A DNA stretch of 64,000 nucleotides from Clostridiales bacterium (lineage in GTDB: Bacteria; Bacillota; Clostridia; Saccharofermentanales; Saccharofermentanaceae). The stretch lies in contig JAFZWA010000028.1 in NCBI GenBank assembly GCA_017617525.1, positions 62,001 to 126,000 on the forward strand, in the 5' to 3' direction. Position numbers and translations under genes: made by a program. A model generated the notes under the pieces. It was not told the DNA's origin and searched no databases. It worked only from the letters and a program-made list of their open reading frames with translations. This document shows positions 27,014 to 36,337 of the stretch, piece after piece (the stretch's first letter is position 1; the number at the start of each line of letters is the position of its first letter).

Positions 27014-28783
27014 GTGAAACAGATCATGTTAGGTAATGAAGCTGTTGCACGCGGTGCCTACGAGGCAGGAGTGAAGGTAGTGTCCTCCTATCCGGGTACC
27101 CCGAGCACAGAGATCACTGAGACGATCGCCACCTACGACCGCATTTACTGCGAGTGGGCGACGAACGAGAAGGTAGCATCCGAGGTTGCGATCGGTGCAT
27201 CTATCCGTGGTGCGCGCGCGATGACATGTATGAAGCATGTCGGTATGAACGTTGCCGCAGACCCGATGTTTACTGCCGCTTATGAAGGCGTAAACGGCGG
27301 TCTGGTATTCGTTGTCGCAGATGACCCGGGCATGCACAGTTCTCAGGACGAGCAGGACAGCAGAAACTACGGTCGCGCTGCCAAACTCATGGTTCTGGAA
27401 CCTTCCGACAGCCAGGAGTGCAAGGACTTTGCCAAGATGGCATTTGACCTTTCCGAAAGATTCGATACTCCGGTCATCTTGAGAATGCATACACGTGTTT
27501 CGCACTCGCGTTCTCTGGTAGAGCTTTCCGATCCGTCTGACATCGTTGTTCGTCCTTACGAGAAGAACGTTAATAAGTACGTTATGATGCCGGCGATGGC
27601 GATCAAGCGTCACGTTGTTGTTGAGCAGAGAACTCTGGATATCGCCAAGGCTTCTAACGAAGAGTTCCTCGGCATGGGCATCCACAAGATCGAGATGAAC
27701 GACACCAAGCTCGGTATCATCACGGCAGGTGCTTCTTACCAGTATGTAAAAGAGGGTGTTCCGACAGCTTCCGTTCTGAAGCTCGGCTGCGTATGGCCGC
27801 TTCCGATGGATCTGATCCGTGACTTCGCTTCTAAGGTCGACCGTCTGGTCGTTGTAGAAGAACTTGATCCGTTCATGGAGACAGAGATCAAGGCCGCGGG
27901 TATTGCCTGCGAAGGTAAGGACCTGTTCACACTGCAGGGTGAGTACAATGCCAGAATGATCCGTTCCGTACTTTCTTCCGAAGCTCTTCCGGAAAAAGCA
28001 CTGGACCTCGACAAGCTTCCTAAGGCTCCGGGCCGTCCGCCGCTTCTTTGCGCAGGATGTCCGCATAAGGGCATGTTCCTCGCTCTGAACAGAGCAAAGG
28101 TTCAGGTCATGGGCGATATCGGATGCTATACACTTGGTACACTTCCGCCGACAGCCGCTATGGACGTTTCCGTCTGCATGGGTGCTTCGGTTGGTATGGC
28201 TCATGGTTTTGACAAGGCGAGTGACGGAGAAGACAGCAAGAAGACAGTCGCTGTTATCGGTGACTCCACATTCCTGCACTCCGGTATCACGAACCTGATC
28301 AATGCGGTATATAACCAGAGCGCGATCACGGTTATGATCCTCGATAACTCCATCACGGGTATGACAGGACATCAGCAGAATCCTGCTTCCGGTAAGAACA
28401 TCCGCCTGCAGCCGGCTCCGGCCATCGATCTTGAGACACTCTGCAGAAGCGTCGGTGTTACTTCCGTAAGAACCGTTGATCCGGTAGATACTTATGAAGT
28501 AGAGAAGATCGTTAAGGAAGAGATCGCGAAGGATTGCGTATCCGTTATCATCGTACGCCGTCCGTGCGCGCTGATCCCGACAGGCAAGAAGCCGAAGGGT
28601 GTTTCGATCGTACTTAATGAGGAAGCCTGCAAGAAGTGCGGTGCTTGCTCTCGTATCATGTGCCCGGCTCTCGTAGCGGGTCCGGATAAGAAGCCGGTCA
28701 TCGATCCGGAGGCATGTAACGCCTGCGGTCTTTGCATCAACATGTGTAAGTTCGACGCACTTTCCAAGAAGGAGGAAGCATAA
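27014..28783 (+). CDS. iorA: Indolepyruvate ferredoxin oxidoreductase alpha subunit IorA
   Basis: 589 residues from GTG 27014, since MKQIMLGNEAVARGAYEAGV is the family start and GAGGT lies eight bases before it; the frame continues to 26999. The pyrimidine domain has YPGTPSTEITE. The thiamine diphosphate domain has CAGCPHKGMF, GDIGCYTLG and GDSTFLHSGI. The C-terminal ferredoxin-like domain has two clusters, CKKCGACSRIMC and CNACGLCINMC. It oxidises arylpyruvates, or related 2-oxoacids from amino-acid transamination, to aryl-acetyl-CoA with reduction of ferredoxin. The beta gene follows one base after the stop. Confidence 0.95.
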   Translation: MKQIMLGNEAVARGAYEAGVKVVSSYPGTPSTEITETIATYDRIYCEWATNEKVASEVAIGASIRGARAMTCMKHVGMNVAADPMFTAAYEGVNGGLVFVVADDPGMHSSQDEQDSRNYGRAAKLMVLEPSDSQECKDFAKMAFDLSERFDTPVILRMHTRVSHSRSLVELSDPSDIVVRPYEKNVNKYVMMPAMAIKRHVVVEQRTLDIAKASNEEFLGMGIHKIEMNDTKLGIITAGASYQYVKEGVPTASVLKLGCVWPLPMDLIRDFASKVDRLVVVEELDPFMETEIKAAGIACEGKDLFTLQGEYNARMIRSVLSSEALPEKALDLDKLPKAPGRPPLLCAGCPHKGMFLALNRAKVQVMGDIGCYTLGTLPPTAAMDVSVCMGASVGMAHGFDKASDGEDSKKTVAVIGDSTFLHSGITNLINAVYNQSAITVMILDNSITGMTGHQQNPASGKNIRLQPAPAIDLETLCRSVGVTSVRTVDPVDTYEVEKIVKEEIAKDCVSVIIVRRPCALIPTGKKPKGVSIVLNEEACKKCGACSRIMCPALVAGPDKKPVIDPEACNACGLCINMCKFDALSKKEEA

Positions 28784-28784
28784 T

Positions 28785-29381
28785 ATGGCAAAGGATATTT
28801 CTATCGTACTCGCCGGTGTCGGCGGACAGGGAACCTTGATCGCCGGTAAGCTCCTCGGCATCCTGGCTATGAAGCTCGGTCTTGACATCAAGGTATCCGA
28901 AGTACACGGAATGAGCCAGCGCGGCGGTTCCGTAATCACATATGTAAGAATGGGTGAGAAGGTCTATTCTCCGATCATCGAAGAAGGCATGGCTGACTAT
29001 GTACTCGCTTTTGAAGAAGTAGAGGCTGTTCGTTGGGCAAATCTTCTGAAGAAGGATGGCATTCTCCTTGTAAACTCACAGAAGATCAAGAGCCTTCCGG
29101 TCCTTCTCGGTAACGCTGAGTATCCGGAAAACATCAAGGACGCTCTCGACGCTTCCGCTTCCGGAAACGCGAAGATCGTTGAGTTCGACGCTCTGTCCGC
29201 GGCACTTTCCTGCGGCAGCAGCAAGGCCGTAAACATGGTCATGGTCGGTGCTCTTTCCGCGGGTATGGATTTCCCGAAGGAGCTTTGGGAAGAAGCGATC
29301 AACGAGGCATTCGCGTCTAAGGCGAAGCTGATCCCGATGAATGTCGAAGCTTTTAACAAAGGCAGAGATTTCGTTTCGTAA
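28785..29381 (+). CDS. iorB: Indolepyruvate ferredoxin oxidoreductase beta subunit IorB
   Basis: 198 residues. SIVLAGVGGQGTLIAGKLLG and EVHGMSQRGGSVITYVRMG are the hallmarks of IorB, the gamma-type subunit of the two-subunit enzyme. It completes the complex with IorA. AAGGAGGAAG inside the end of iorA is its ribosome binding site. In many Clostridia a phenylacetate-CoA ligase and an ACT gene follow; here only the ACT gene does. Confidence 0.95.
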   Translation: MAKDISIVLAGVGGQGTLIAGKLLGILAMKLGLDIKVSEVHGMSQRGGSVITYVRMGEKVYSPIIEEGMADYVLAFEEVEAVRWANLLKKDGILLVNSQKIKSLPVLLGNAEYPENIKDALDASASGNAKIVEFDALSAALSCGSSKAVNMVMVGALSAGMDFPKELWEEAINEAFASKAKLIPMNVEAFNKGRDFVS

Positions 29382-29397
29382 AAGCACCTTGTTGCGA

Positions 29398-29403
29398 TAT
29401 AAT
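29398..29403 (+). promoter_or_regulatory. -10 box before the ACT gene
   Basis: TATAAT sits between iorB and the ACT gene with only a poor -35 (TTCGTA, 29375-29380). It may let the ACT-lyase-HlyD-yggS set be made separately from iorAB. Confidence 0.45.
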
Positions 29404-29434
29404 AGAATAAGAACAACTAAGGAGGGTTTCCCGT

Positions 29435-29866
29435 ATGTTAGTTAAGCAGATCAATGTTTTTCTCGAGAACTCCTTCGGCCGTCTCGCTGAGGTCACGAAG
29501 GTGCTGGGTAAGGCCAATATCGATATCCGCGCGCTCTTTGTCGCAGATTCAACGGATTATGGAATCCTCCGTATGATCCTGGACAAACCGGAAGAGGCTG
29601 TTATGGTCCTCACCGAATCCGGATTTACCGTGAGCATGACTCCGGTCCTCGCGATAGCGATCCCTGATAAAGCAGGTACGCTTGACGCGGCACTGACTGA
29701 GTTTTCCAAGACAGGTGAGTCGATGGAATACATCTACGGCTTCGTAGGAAGAAAGTCAGATGACGCGGTCATGGTGATCCGTGTGCAGAACTTCGAGCCG
29801 GTCATCAAGCAGTTTGAAGAAGCCGGAATCAGGATCTTAAAACCTGAGGAGGTTTACGGTATCTGA
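29435..29866 (+). CDS. Tandem ACT-domain protein
   Basis: 143 residues holding two ACT repeats: VKQINVFLENSFGRLAEVTK (residues 1-70) and VLAIAIPDKAGTLDAALTE (about 70-140), each with the beta-alpha-beta-beta-alpha-beta pattern. ACT domains bind amino acids. Genes of this type are commonly found next to iorAB and PaaK and probably sense aromatic or branched-chain amino acids. AAGGAGGG precedes the ATG. The stop and the next ATG share one base (TGATG), which implies coupling. Confidence 0.92.
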   Translation: MLVKQINVFLENSFGRLAEVTKVLGKANIDIRALFVADSTDYGILRMILDKPEEAVMVLTESGFTVSMTPVLAIAIPDKAGTLDAALTEFSKTGESMEYIYGFVGRKSDDAVMVIRVQNFEPVIKQFEEAGIRILKPEEVYGI

Positions 29867-31146
29867 TGAATCAGGATCCATTCAAATCAATGTATGGAAT
29901 CAGTGATACGGTGGTCAGCATGGCAGATGAAGCGATGACCACCGTTTCGTCTGTTTTCTCCAAGATCGAAGAAGTACGTGAATACAACCAGCTTCGTGTG
30001 CTGCAGGCCTTTAGAAACGCCCGTTTTGCAGAGGCTCATCTCGGATCTACGACCGGTTACGGTTACGATGATATCGGCAGAGAGAAGATCGAGCAGATGT
30101 ACGCGGAGATCTTCGGTGCCGAAGCGGCTTATGTCCGTATCCAGGTCACTTGCGGAACGCAGATCCTCGTCGCCTGCCTTTTCGGTATCTTAAAGCCGGG
30201 CGAAGAGATGCTGGCCGTAACGGGCCGCCCGTACGACACGCTGGCTTCCGCGCTTGGCGTAGAGAAGAAGGAAGAGGGCTTTACCGGGTCTCTTCTCGAT
30301 TACGGAATGAAGTATAACGAAGTACAGCTTCTTCCTGACGGATCTCCCGACCTTGAGGCGATCAAGGCGGCCATTAAGCCGGAGACCAAGGTCGTATTCC
30401 TTCAGAAATCGAAAGGATATACTTCCAGAAGATGCCTTCGTGCCGATGATATCAAGGCTGTCGTCGATCTCGTAAAGGGCATTCGTGAAGACATCATTGT
30501 TTTTGTTGATAACTGCTACGGCGAATTCGTCGAGAAGCAGGAACCATGTGCTCTGGGCACGGATCTCTGTGCCGGTTCTCTGATCAAGAACGCGGGCGGC
30601 GGTATCTGTCCTTCCGGTGCTTATGTTGCCGGTCGAAAAGAACTCGTCGAGCGTGTTGCCGAAAGAGTGACTGCTCCGGGATTGGGAAGTCATGTCGGAC
30701 CGAGCCTCGGATTTAACCGCCAGATCGCTCAGGGGCTTTTCATGGCTCCTCATGTTGTTGCCGAAGCCATGAAGGGCGCGGTATTTGCCGCGAAGCTTCT
30801 GGAGATGGCGGGATGCCGCTGCGAGCCTTCATCTTCCGATCTGCGTGGTGACATTGTGCAAAGCGTGGCTTTTCCGGATGAGCAACAAATGGTAAACTTT
30901 TGTAGAAAAGTACAAAGCTGTTCGCCGGTCGATTCCTTTGTCTCGCCGGAGCCGTGGGATATGCCCGGTTACGACGCGCAGGTAGTCATGGCGGCAGGTG
31001 CTTTTGTACAGGGAGCGTCGATCGAGCTTTCGGCCGATGGTCCGATCAAACCGCCGTATCTTGTTTATATGCAGGGCGGCCTGGTATTTGAACAGGTGAA
31101 ACTGGCTGTCATGATGGCCGTTTCCGAAATGATGGAGAAGAACTGA
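29866..31146 (+). CDS. Methionine gamma-lyase-like PLP protein (aluminium-resistance family)
   Basis: 426 residues, fold type I PLP enzyme. FVDNCYGEF and SLIKNAGGGICPSGAYV include the likely PLP lysine in LIKNAGG. GYGYDDIGREKIEQMYAEIF and VRIQVTCGTQILVACLFGIL are typical of the family labelled methionine gamma-lyase or aluminium resistance (YnbB). It probably breaks C-S bonds of sulfur amino acids, but the substrate is unproven. Starts on the last base of the ACT stop; the HlyD-like gene follows three bases after its own stop. Confidence 0.92.
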   Translation: MNQDPFKSMYGISDTVVSMADEAMTTVSSVFSKIEEVREYNQLRVLQAFRNARFAEAHLGSTTGYGYDDIGREKIEQMYAEIFGAEAAYVRIQVTCGTQILVACLFGILKPGEEMLAVTGRPYDTLASALGVEKKEEGFTGSLLDYGMKYNEVQLLPDGSPDLEAIKAAIKPETKVVFLQKSKGYTSRRCLRADDIKAVVDLVKGIREDIIVFVDNCYGEFVEKQEPCALGTDLCAGSLIKNAGGGICPSGAYVAGRKELVERVAERVTAPGLGSHVGPSLGFNRQIAQGLFMAPHVVAEAMKGAVFAAKLLEMAGCRCEPSSSDLRGDIVQSVAFPDEQQMVNFCRKVQSCSPVDSFVSPEPWDMPGYDAQVVMAAGAFVQGASIELSADGPIKPPYLVYMQGGLVFEQVKLAVMMAVSEMMEKN

Positions 31147-31149
31147 TAC

Positions 31150-33015
31150 ATGGCAAAAGGCAGAAGACCCAATAACGGCAATCGCCCTCAGGGAAACAGA
31201 CCTTCCGGCAGACCGCAGAACCCAAACGCGCGTCCGCAGCAAGGCCGTCCTTCCAATGCGTCTTCTTCCGCCAATAAAATGAAGAGACCTGCTTCTTCTA
31301 AGCCTGTTTCCGGACCGGAAAACAGAAAGAAGAATATGCAGAAGTCCAGACCTTCTGGTCAGAGATCCGATGTACAAAAGCCGTCCGATCTTCGTTCCAG
31401 AAAGACATACGATGTCGAGAACGGTACAAGAATCACCGCACGGCCTTCAACTGGGTTCAATGCGCAGGATCCGCAGATCGCAAAGCGTCCGCTTTTCGGT
31501 GACGAGCAGATCGTTCCCGCAGGTCCGGTCGTAGAAAAAGAGAAGCTGAAAACGCCGCCGAAAAAACTTTCCTGGTGGCAGGTCTTTAAGGTCAGCAGAA
31601 AGAACAAGGCTGAGCAGAAGAGTAAGCAGAAGGCAGAAGAAGCTGCTTTAAGAAAAGAAGCCGAAATGTCCGCAAAAGAGGTCCCGGATGTTTTCGATGA
31701 GCAGCGTCCTGAAGTCGGCGAAGAGAGAAGAAAGCACATGGCAAAGATGCGTAAGAGAGAGACTCTGCGCGTGGCTTTGAATGCTTTCCTGAGCCTTCTT
31801 ATCCTTACGGGGCTCATGATCATTGCCGTTCTTTACGTTGTCGATTATGTCGCGGCAAAACCGACCTATGCGTTTGCCACGGAAGGATCGATCGAGCATA
31901 CGATCGGCGCGACCGCGCTTGTCGTTCGAAACGAGACCGTCATGACATCGACGCATACAGGTGAACTGATGACACAGGCGACCGAAGGAAGCCGTGTCGC
32001 CAAGAGCCAGCTTCTGGCCATGGTCATTCCGGAAGGTATGGAATCCACACTCGCGGATCTTCAGAACGTAGAACAGCAGATCGTAGATCGCGAGCGTCAG
32101 TTGATGACACAGGGAAAAGGTATCGCGGCGAAAGCTGTCTTCAGCGAAGCCAATGAGGAGATCAGTCCGATCATCACCATGATCCGTCAGGATGCGATCC
32201 TCAATAAACTCAATAATATGACGAGCTATTCTTCTTCCATCCGTGTACTTATGGAGAAGAGAGACTCGAATCTGAAAGACATCGATTTTGACGATGAGCA
32301 GCTGACGTCTCTTCGCGGTAGTGAAAGCGCGCTGAAATCCCAGCTCGAAAGCAGAGCCAATTCGATCTTTGCCGAGACTCCGGGCATCGTTTCATTTAAA
32401 CTGGACGGTCACGAGAGTGATATTAACTACGATCTTCTGATGACGATGGTCGATTCCAAGTGCGAGGAACTGATCAATCAGAGCAACAGCATCATTACCG
32501 GTGACCTCGATGTTAAGCAGAATGAACCCGTTCTTCGTATCGTTCAGAACGATGTGCAGTATTTCGCCTGTATTTTGAAGAACGCGTCGATGGAAGAGTT
32601 CCAGCAGGGCTCGAATCACGTGATCCGTATCCCGGCTGAGGGCATCTCCATTTCCGATTGTAAGGTTATCCGCTGCGCGGTTACTAACGACGGACTGATG
32701 GTCGTATTTGAAACGACGAATTCCGTAGAGCGCCTTTTGGACAGACGTACCGTAAACATTCAGATCGTGCAGACCAAGACAACAGGTATCCGCGTTCCGG
32801 TTTCTTCGCTGGCTAACGCGGACTATGACAGAATGATCGCGACGATCTTTGTCAACGAGAGCGGATATGCAAGAGGCTATACGGTTCAGATCAAAGACTA
32901 TGACAGAGAATACGCGATCATCGCGCCGCTCGAGAAAGAAAATATCCCGAGCATCAGTACGATCGTTATCACCAATCCGCAGACTGTAAAAGAAGGGGAT
33001 AAGGTGGAGAAGTAA
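31150..33015 (+). CDS. HlyD-like membrane-anchored adaptor with long disordered N-terminus
   Basis: 621 residues. Residues 1-200 are Pro/Asn/Arg/Lys-rich and disordered, inside the cell. A membrane helix follows at about 215-240 (FLSLLILTGLMIIAVLYVVDYV). The outside part begins with a barrel-sandwich hybrid (STHTGELMTQATEGSRVAKSQ), then a helical hairpin (LADLQNVEQQIVDRERQLMT) and beta-rich end domains. Known relatives are adaptor subunits of export pumps. No pump gene is adjacent; instead yggS and sepF follow, as in other Clostridia, which suggests an envelope or division role. Cotranscribed with yggS (three-base gap). Confidence 0.82.
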   Translation: MAKGRRPNNGNRPQGNRPSGRPQNPNARPQQGRPSNASSSANKMKRPASSKPVSGPENRKKNMQKSRPSGQRSDVQKPSDLRSRKTYDVENGTRITARPSTGFNAQDPQIAKRPLFGDEQIVPAGPVVEKEKLKTPPKKLSWWQVFKVSRKNKAEQKSKQKAEEAALRKEAEMSAKEVPDVFDEQRPEVGEERRKHMAKMRKRETLRVALNAFLSLLILTGLMIIAVLYVVDYVAAKPTYAFATEGSIEHTIGATALVVRNETVMTSTHTGELMTQATEGSRVAKSQLLAMVIPEGMESTLADLQNVEQQIVDRERQLMTQGKGIAAKAVFSEANEEISPIITMIRQDAILNKLNNMTSYSSSIRVLMEKRDSNLKDIDFDDEQLTSLRGSESALKSQLESRANSIFAETPGIVSFKLDGHESDINYDLLMTMVDSKCEELINQSNSIITGDLDVKQNEPVLRIVQNDVQYFACILKNASMEEFQQGSNHVIRIPAEGISISDCKVIRCAVTNDGLMVVFETTNSVERLLDRRTVNIQIVQTKTTGIRVPVSSLANADYDRMIATIFVNESGYARGYTVQIKDYDREYAIIAPLEKENIPSISTIVITNPQTVKEGDKVEK

Positions 33016-33017
33016 CC

Positions 33018-33746
33018 ATGAACATGTACAGTAAAGAGCAGATGCTCGAAAATATAAATAAGGTTCGTGAGAGCATCGCGGACGCAGCAAAAGAAGCAGG
33101 AAGAGATCCCGATGAGATCACACTGATCGGCGTGTCGAAGTTCTTTCCCGCGGAATACGCGGCGCAGGCATTTTCTCTTGGTCTTACTGATCTCGGTGAA
33201 AACAGAGCCGAAGAGATGCACGCGAAAAAGGAAACACTCGACGCGCAGGGGCTTTCTCCGAACTGGCACCTGATCGGTACATTACAGAGCCGTAAAGTCA
33301 GAACGATCGTCGGTGATCCGTACCTGATCCATTCGGTAGATACTCTTTCTTTAGCCCAGGAGATCTCTAAGCGTTATACGGCAAAAGAACTTACCGCGCG
33401 CATCCTTCTGGAAGTGAATGTTTCCGGTGAAGAGAGCAAGCACGGTTTTTCTTCCGATGAAGTAAAAGAACAGTTCGAGACGATCCTTTCACTTCCGTCT
33501 CTTGAAGTCTGCGGCCTCATGACCATGGCGCCGATCCAGCAGAAAGAGGGAGAAGCGAGAGAAGTATTTGAAAAGACAAAAGTGCTTTTCGAGCATTTGA
33601 AAAGCTGTGGCGCGGATAAGGAAAACTGGAAGTATCTTTCGATGGGAATGAGTCAGGATTATCGTGACGCGATCGTTTGCGGGGCGACTCATGTGCGTAT
33701 CGGAACGGCGATCTTCGGAAAAAGAGATTATCCGGATCCCGTGTGA
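33018..33746 (+). CDS. yggS: YggS/YlmE-family PLP homeostasis protein
   Basis: 242 residues, usual length. LIGVSKFFPAEYA contains the PLP lysine. GENRAEEM, NWHLIGTLQSRKV, VNVSGEESKHGF and GLMTMAPI are family motifs, and LSMGMSQDYRDAIVCGATHVRIG forms the phosphate-binding end. It binds PLP in the cytoplasm and helps keep amino-acid and vitamin B6 balance. The gene sits between the HlyD-like gene and sepF, the conserved ylmE-ylmF neighbourhood. No clear terminator is visible after it. Confidence 0.95.
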   Translation: MNMYSKEQMLENINKVRESIADAAKEAGRDPDEITLIGVSKFFPAEYAAQAFSLGLTDLGENRAEEMHAKKETLDAQGLSPNWHLIGTLQSRKVRTIVGDPYLIHSVDTLSLAQEISKRYTAKELTARILLEVNVSGEESKHGFSSDEVKEQFETILSLPSLEVCGLMTMAPIQQKEGEAREVFEKTKVLFEHLKSCGADKENWKYLSMGMSQDYRDAIVCGATHVRIGTAIFGKRDYPDPV

Positions 33747-33845
33747 TTTTTGCACAAAAAATTACATAAAAACATCTTAATATTTCAATAAAATTACACG
33801 CCAAAGTATCAAAGTTACATGTTATTTACCTTTGCTCTTATTCTA

Positions 33846-33874
33846 TTGCGTGTCAAAAATGGTAGACATATACT
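33846..33874 (+). promoter_or_regulatory. Promoter of sepF
   Basis: TTGCGT (33846-33851), a 17-base spacer and TATACT (33869-33874). A perfect hairpin, AGTGCTT-AA-AAGCACT (33896-33911), lies in the leader just before the ribosome binding site. Confidence 0.65.
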
Positions 33875-33936
33875 TACCTCATAGTGAAATTCGCTAGTGC
33901 TTAAAAGCACTGTAGCAGTAAATTTTGGAGGTAGTT

Positions 33937-34452
33937 ATGGCAGGTTTTTGGAATAGTCTCGTAAACAAAATTGCAGGCGTTGACAACAGTGAGTATTACG
34001 AAGGTGATGACGGGATCTATGAAGATGAGTACGAGGAAGAAAACCTCTCTGATCTTCATGTAGAAGAAAGCGACTACTCTTATCAGGAGCCGCTCCCGAT
34101 GCCGGAAATGAACAACCGCATCGTTCCGATCAAGAGCGTATCCGCTGCTGATACACAGGTTGTAATCCTTCAGCCGGACAGCATCCGTTCTTCCCAGCAG
34201 GTTTGTGACCACATCCGTGCAGGTCACACAGTAATCTGCAACATCGAGAATGTTGATCGTTCCGTTGCTCAGCGTGTAATCGACTATATCTCCGGTGCAG
34301 CTTATTCTATCGACGGTAATGTTAAGCCGATCGACCAGAACAGAAAGACATTCGTAGTTGCTCCGAGAACAGTTGCCCTGATGGACCGTGAGTCTCTTGC
34401 AAAGCAGGAAGCTGAACAGGCTCAGGCAAACCAGTATCGTCAGGTACTCTGA
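33937..34452 (+). CDS. sepF: Cell division protein SepF
   Basis: 171 residues from ATG 33937 with GGAGG at 33927-33931; an earlier TTG is inside the ribosome binding site. MAGFWNSLVNKIAG is the amphipathic membrane-binding helix. An acidic linker follows (EDEYEEENLSD), then the SepF core at about 70-150 (IVPIKS, VVILQPDSIRSSQQVCDHI, GHTVICNIENVD, DYISGAAYSIDG). It binds FtsZ and anchors the Z ring to the membrane. It has its own promoter and terminator. Confidence 0.95.
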   Translation: MAGFWNSLVNKIAGVDNSEYYEGDDGIYEDEYEEENLSDLHVEESDYSYQEPLPMPEMNNRIVPIKSVSAADTQVVILQPDSIRSSQQVCDHIRAGHTVICNIENVDRSVAQRVIDYISGAAYSIDGNVKPIDQNRKTFVVAPRTVALMDRESLAKQEAEQAQANQYRQVL

Positions 34453-34473
34453 TTTATTCAAATTTCAAATAGA

Positions 34474-34511
34474 AAAGGACTGTTACTGATCATGTGACAG
34501 TCCTTTCTATA
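34474..34511 (+). terminator. Terminator of sepF
   Basis: AAAGGACTGTTAC (34474-34486) pairs with GTGACAGTCCTTT (34494-34506), one wobble, around TGATCAT, followed by CTATATA. Confidence 0.8.
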
Positions 34512-34534
34512 TACCCCGTGCCACAAGAAAAATA

Positions 34535-34562
34535 AAAAGGACGATCTTCGGATCGTCCTTTT
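34535..34562. terminator. Bidirectional terminator between sepF and glnS
   Basis: AAAAGGACGATC (34535-34546) pairs perfectly with GATCGTCCTTTT (34551-34562) around TTCG. A/T runs on both sides let it serve glnS from the minus strand and sepF read-through from the plus strand. Confidence 0.93.
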
Positions 34563-34588
34563 GTGTTTGTAATTCTTTGTGTCTCAGC

Positions 34589-36256
34589 TTAGCCCTGCTG
34601 CGGTTTGTAGCTGTCCTTCAGGGATACGCTTCTGTTGAAGACGAGCTTGCCCGGTTTACTATCCTTTGTATCCATGCAGAAGTATCCGAGTCTTAAGAAC
34701 TGGAATCTGTCTGCCGGCTTCGCGTCAGCGAGGGAAGCTTCTACCTTTGCGCCCTCAACTACCTTGAGGGAATCCGGATTGATGAAGTCCAGGTAATTGC
34801 AGTCAGCAAGATCCGGTGCCTCTACAGTGAAGAGACGGTCGTAAAGACGAACGGTAGCATCGAGAGCCGTCTTGGTATCTACCCAGTGAATGGTGGCTTT
34901 AATACGGCGTCCGTCGGCCGGATTTCCGCCACGGCTGGATTCTTCGTATTCAGCATGTACTGCTGTGACCTTGCCGTTCTCGTCCTTGTCACAGCCTGTG
35001 CACTTGATGACATAAGCGGACTTAAGTCTGACCTCGTTACCCGGGAAGAGACGGAAGTATTTCTTTTCCGGAACCTCCATAAAGTCATCCGCTTCGATCC
35101 AGAGTTCCTTGGAGAAGGAAACTTCACGTGTTCCGTCTTCCGGTTTTTCCGGATTGTTCTCAACGGTGAATGTTTCTGTTCTTCCGTCCGGATAGTTGTC
35201 GATGATGAGCTTGATCGGGTTTACGACGCCCATAACACGCTTTGCCGTCGCGTTTAAGTCTTCACGAAGGCAGTACTCGAGGAACGCGTAATCAACCACG
35301 GCATTGACCTTGGAGATACCGTTTCTGGAGTGGAAGTTATGGATCGATGCCGGTGTATATCCACGACGACGAAGACCACAGAGGGTAGGCATACGCGGAT
35401 CGTCCCAGCCGTCAACAAGACCGGTCTCGACCATGTTACGGAGCTTTCTCTTAGAAAGTACGGTATGTGTGATACCGAGTCTCGCGAACTCGATCTGACG
35501 CGGCTTAGAAGGAACAGATACATTTTCGATGACCCAGTCATAAAGCGGTCTGTGCGCCTCGAACTCAAGGGAGCAGAGGGAGTGTGTGATACCTTCCAGA
35601 GCATCCTCGATCGGGTGCGCGAAGTCGTACATCGGGTAGATGCACCACTTGTCACCGGTGTTGTGGTGACGCATGTGGTTGATACGATAGATCGCGGGAT
35701 CACGCATATTGAAGTTACCGGATGCCAAGTCGATCTTCGCACGAAGTGTCATGGCGCCGTCTTCAAATTCACCGTTCTTCATTCTTTCAAAAAGATCCAG
35801 GCTCTCTTCGATCGGACGGTCACGATACGGGCTCGTTGCCGGGTGTGTCAGGTCGCCTCTGTGCTCCTTCATTTCCTCAGGAGTCAGCTGGCAGACATAA
35901 GCCAGTCCTTTCTTAATGAGCTCGACAGCGTACTCGTACATTTTGTCGAAGTAGGAAGAAGCATAGTAGAAGCGGTCGTCCCAGTCATGTCCGAGCCACT
36001 TGATGTCTTCCTTGATCGCCTCAACGTATTCTTCGTCTTCCTTTGTAGGATTGGTGTCATCCATACGAAGGTTGCAAAGACCGCCGTACTGTTCGGCCAT
36101 ACCGAAGTCGATCTCCAGTGCTTTTGCGTGACCGATATGCAGATATCCGTTCGGCTCCGGTGGGAAACGCGTATGAACGGTCTTACCTTCGTAACGTCCG
36201 CCCGGTCCGATATCAGTCTCGATTGCCTCGTGAATAAAACTCCTATATTCGCTCAT
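34589..36256 (-). CDS. glnS: Glutaminyl-tRNA synthetase GlnS
   Basis: 555 residues from ATG at 36256 (MSEYRSFIHEAIETDIGPGG); a GTG at 36283 would add nine residues. HIGH motif is YLHIGHAKAL and KMSKS motif is VLSKRKL. FPPEPNGYLHIGH is typical of GlnRS, and two beta-barrel domains follow for anticodon reading. It charges tRNA-Gln directly, so this bacterium does not depend only on the Gat amidotransferase route, though that may coexist. GlnRS is patchy in Firmicutes. Cotranscribed with gltX, 81 bases upstream. Confidence 0.95.
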   Translation of the reverse strand: MSEYRSFIHEAIETDIGPGGRYEGKTVHTRFPPEPNGYLHIGHAKALEIDFGMAEQYGGLCNLRMDDTNPTKEDEEYVEAIKEDIKWLGHDWDDRFYYASSYFDKMYEYAVELIKKGLAYVCQLTPEEMKEHRGDLTHPATSPYRDRPIEESLDLFERMKNGEFEDGAMTLRAKIDLASGNFNMRDPAIYRINHMRHHNTGDKWCIYPMYDFAHPIEDALEGITHSLCSLEFEAHRPLYDWVIENVSVPSKPRQIEFARLGITHTVLSKRKLRNMVETGLVDGWDDPRMPTLCGLRRRGYTPASIHNFHSRNGISKVNAVVDYAFLEYCLREDLNATAKRVMGVVNPIKLIIDNYPDGRTETFTVENNPEKPEDGTREVSFSKELWIEADDFMEVPEKKYFRLFPGNEVRLKSAYVIKCTGCDKDENGKVTAVHAEYEESSRGGNPADGRRIKATIHWVDTKTALDATVRLYDRLFTVEAPDLADCNYLDFINPDSLKVVEGAKVEASLADAKPADRFQFLRLGYFCMDTKDSKPGKLVFNRSVSLKDSYKPQQG

Positions 36257-36337
36257 TTTCTTACTCTCACTTTCTTTCCACACGCCATTGTGGGTTGTTT
36301 TGTTTCTTTCGCGAAAAGCACTTTTCGCTTTTTGATC

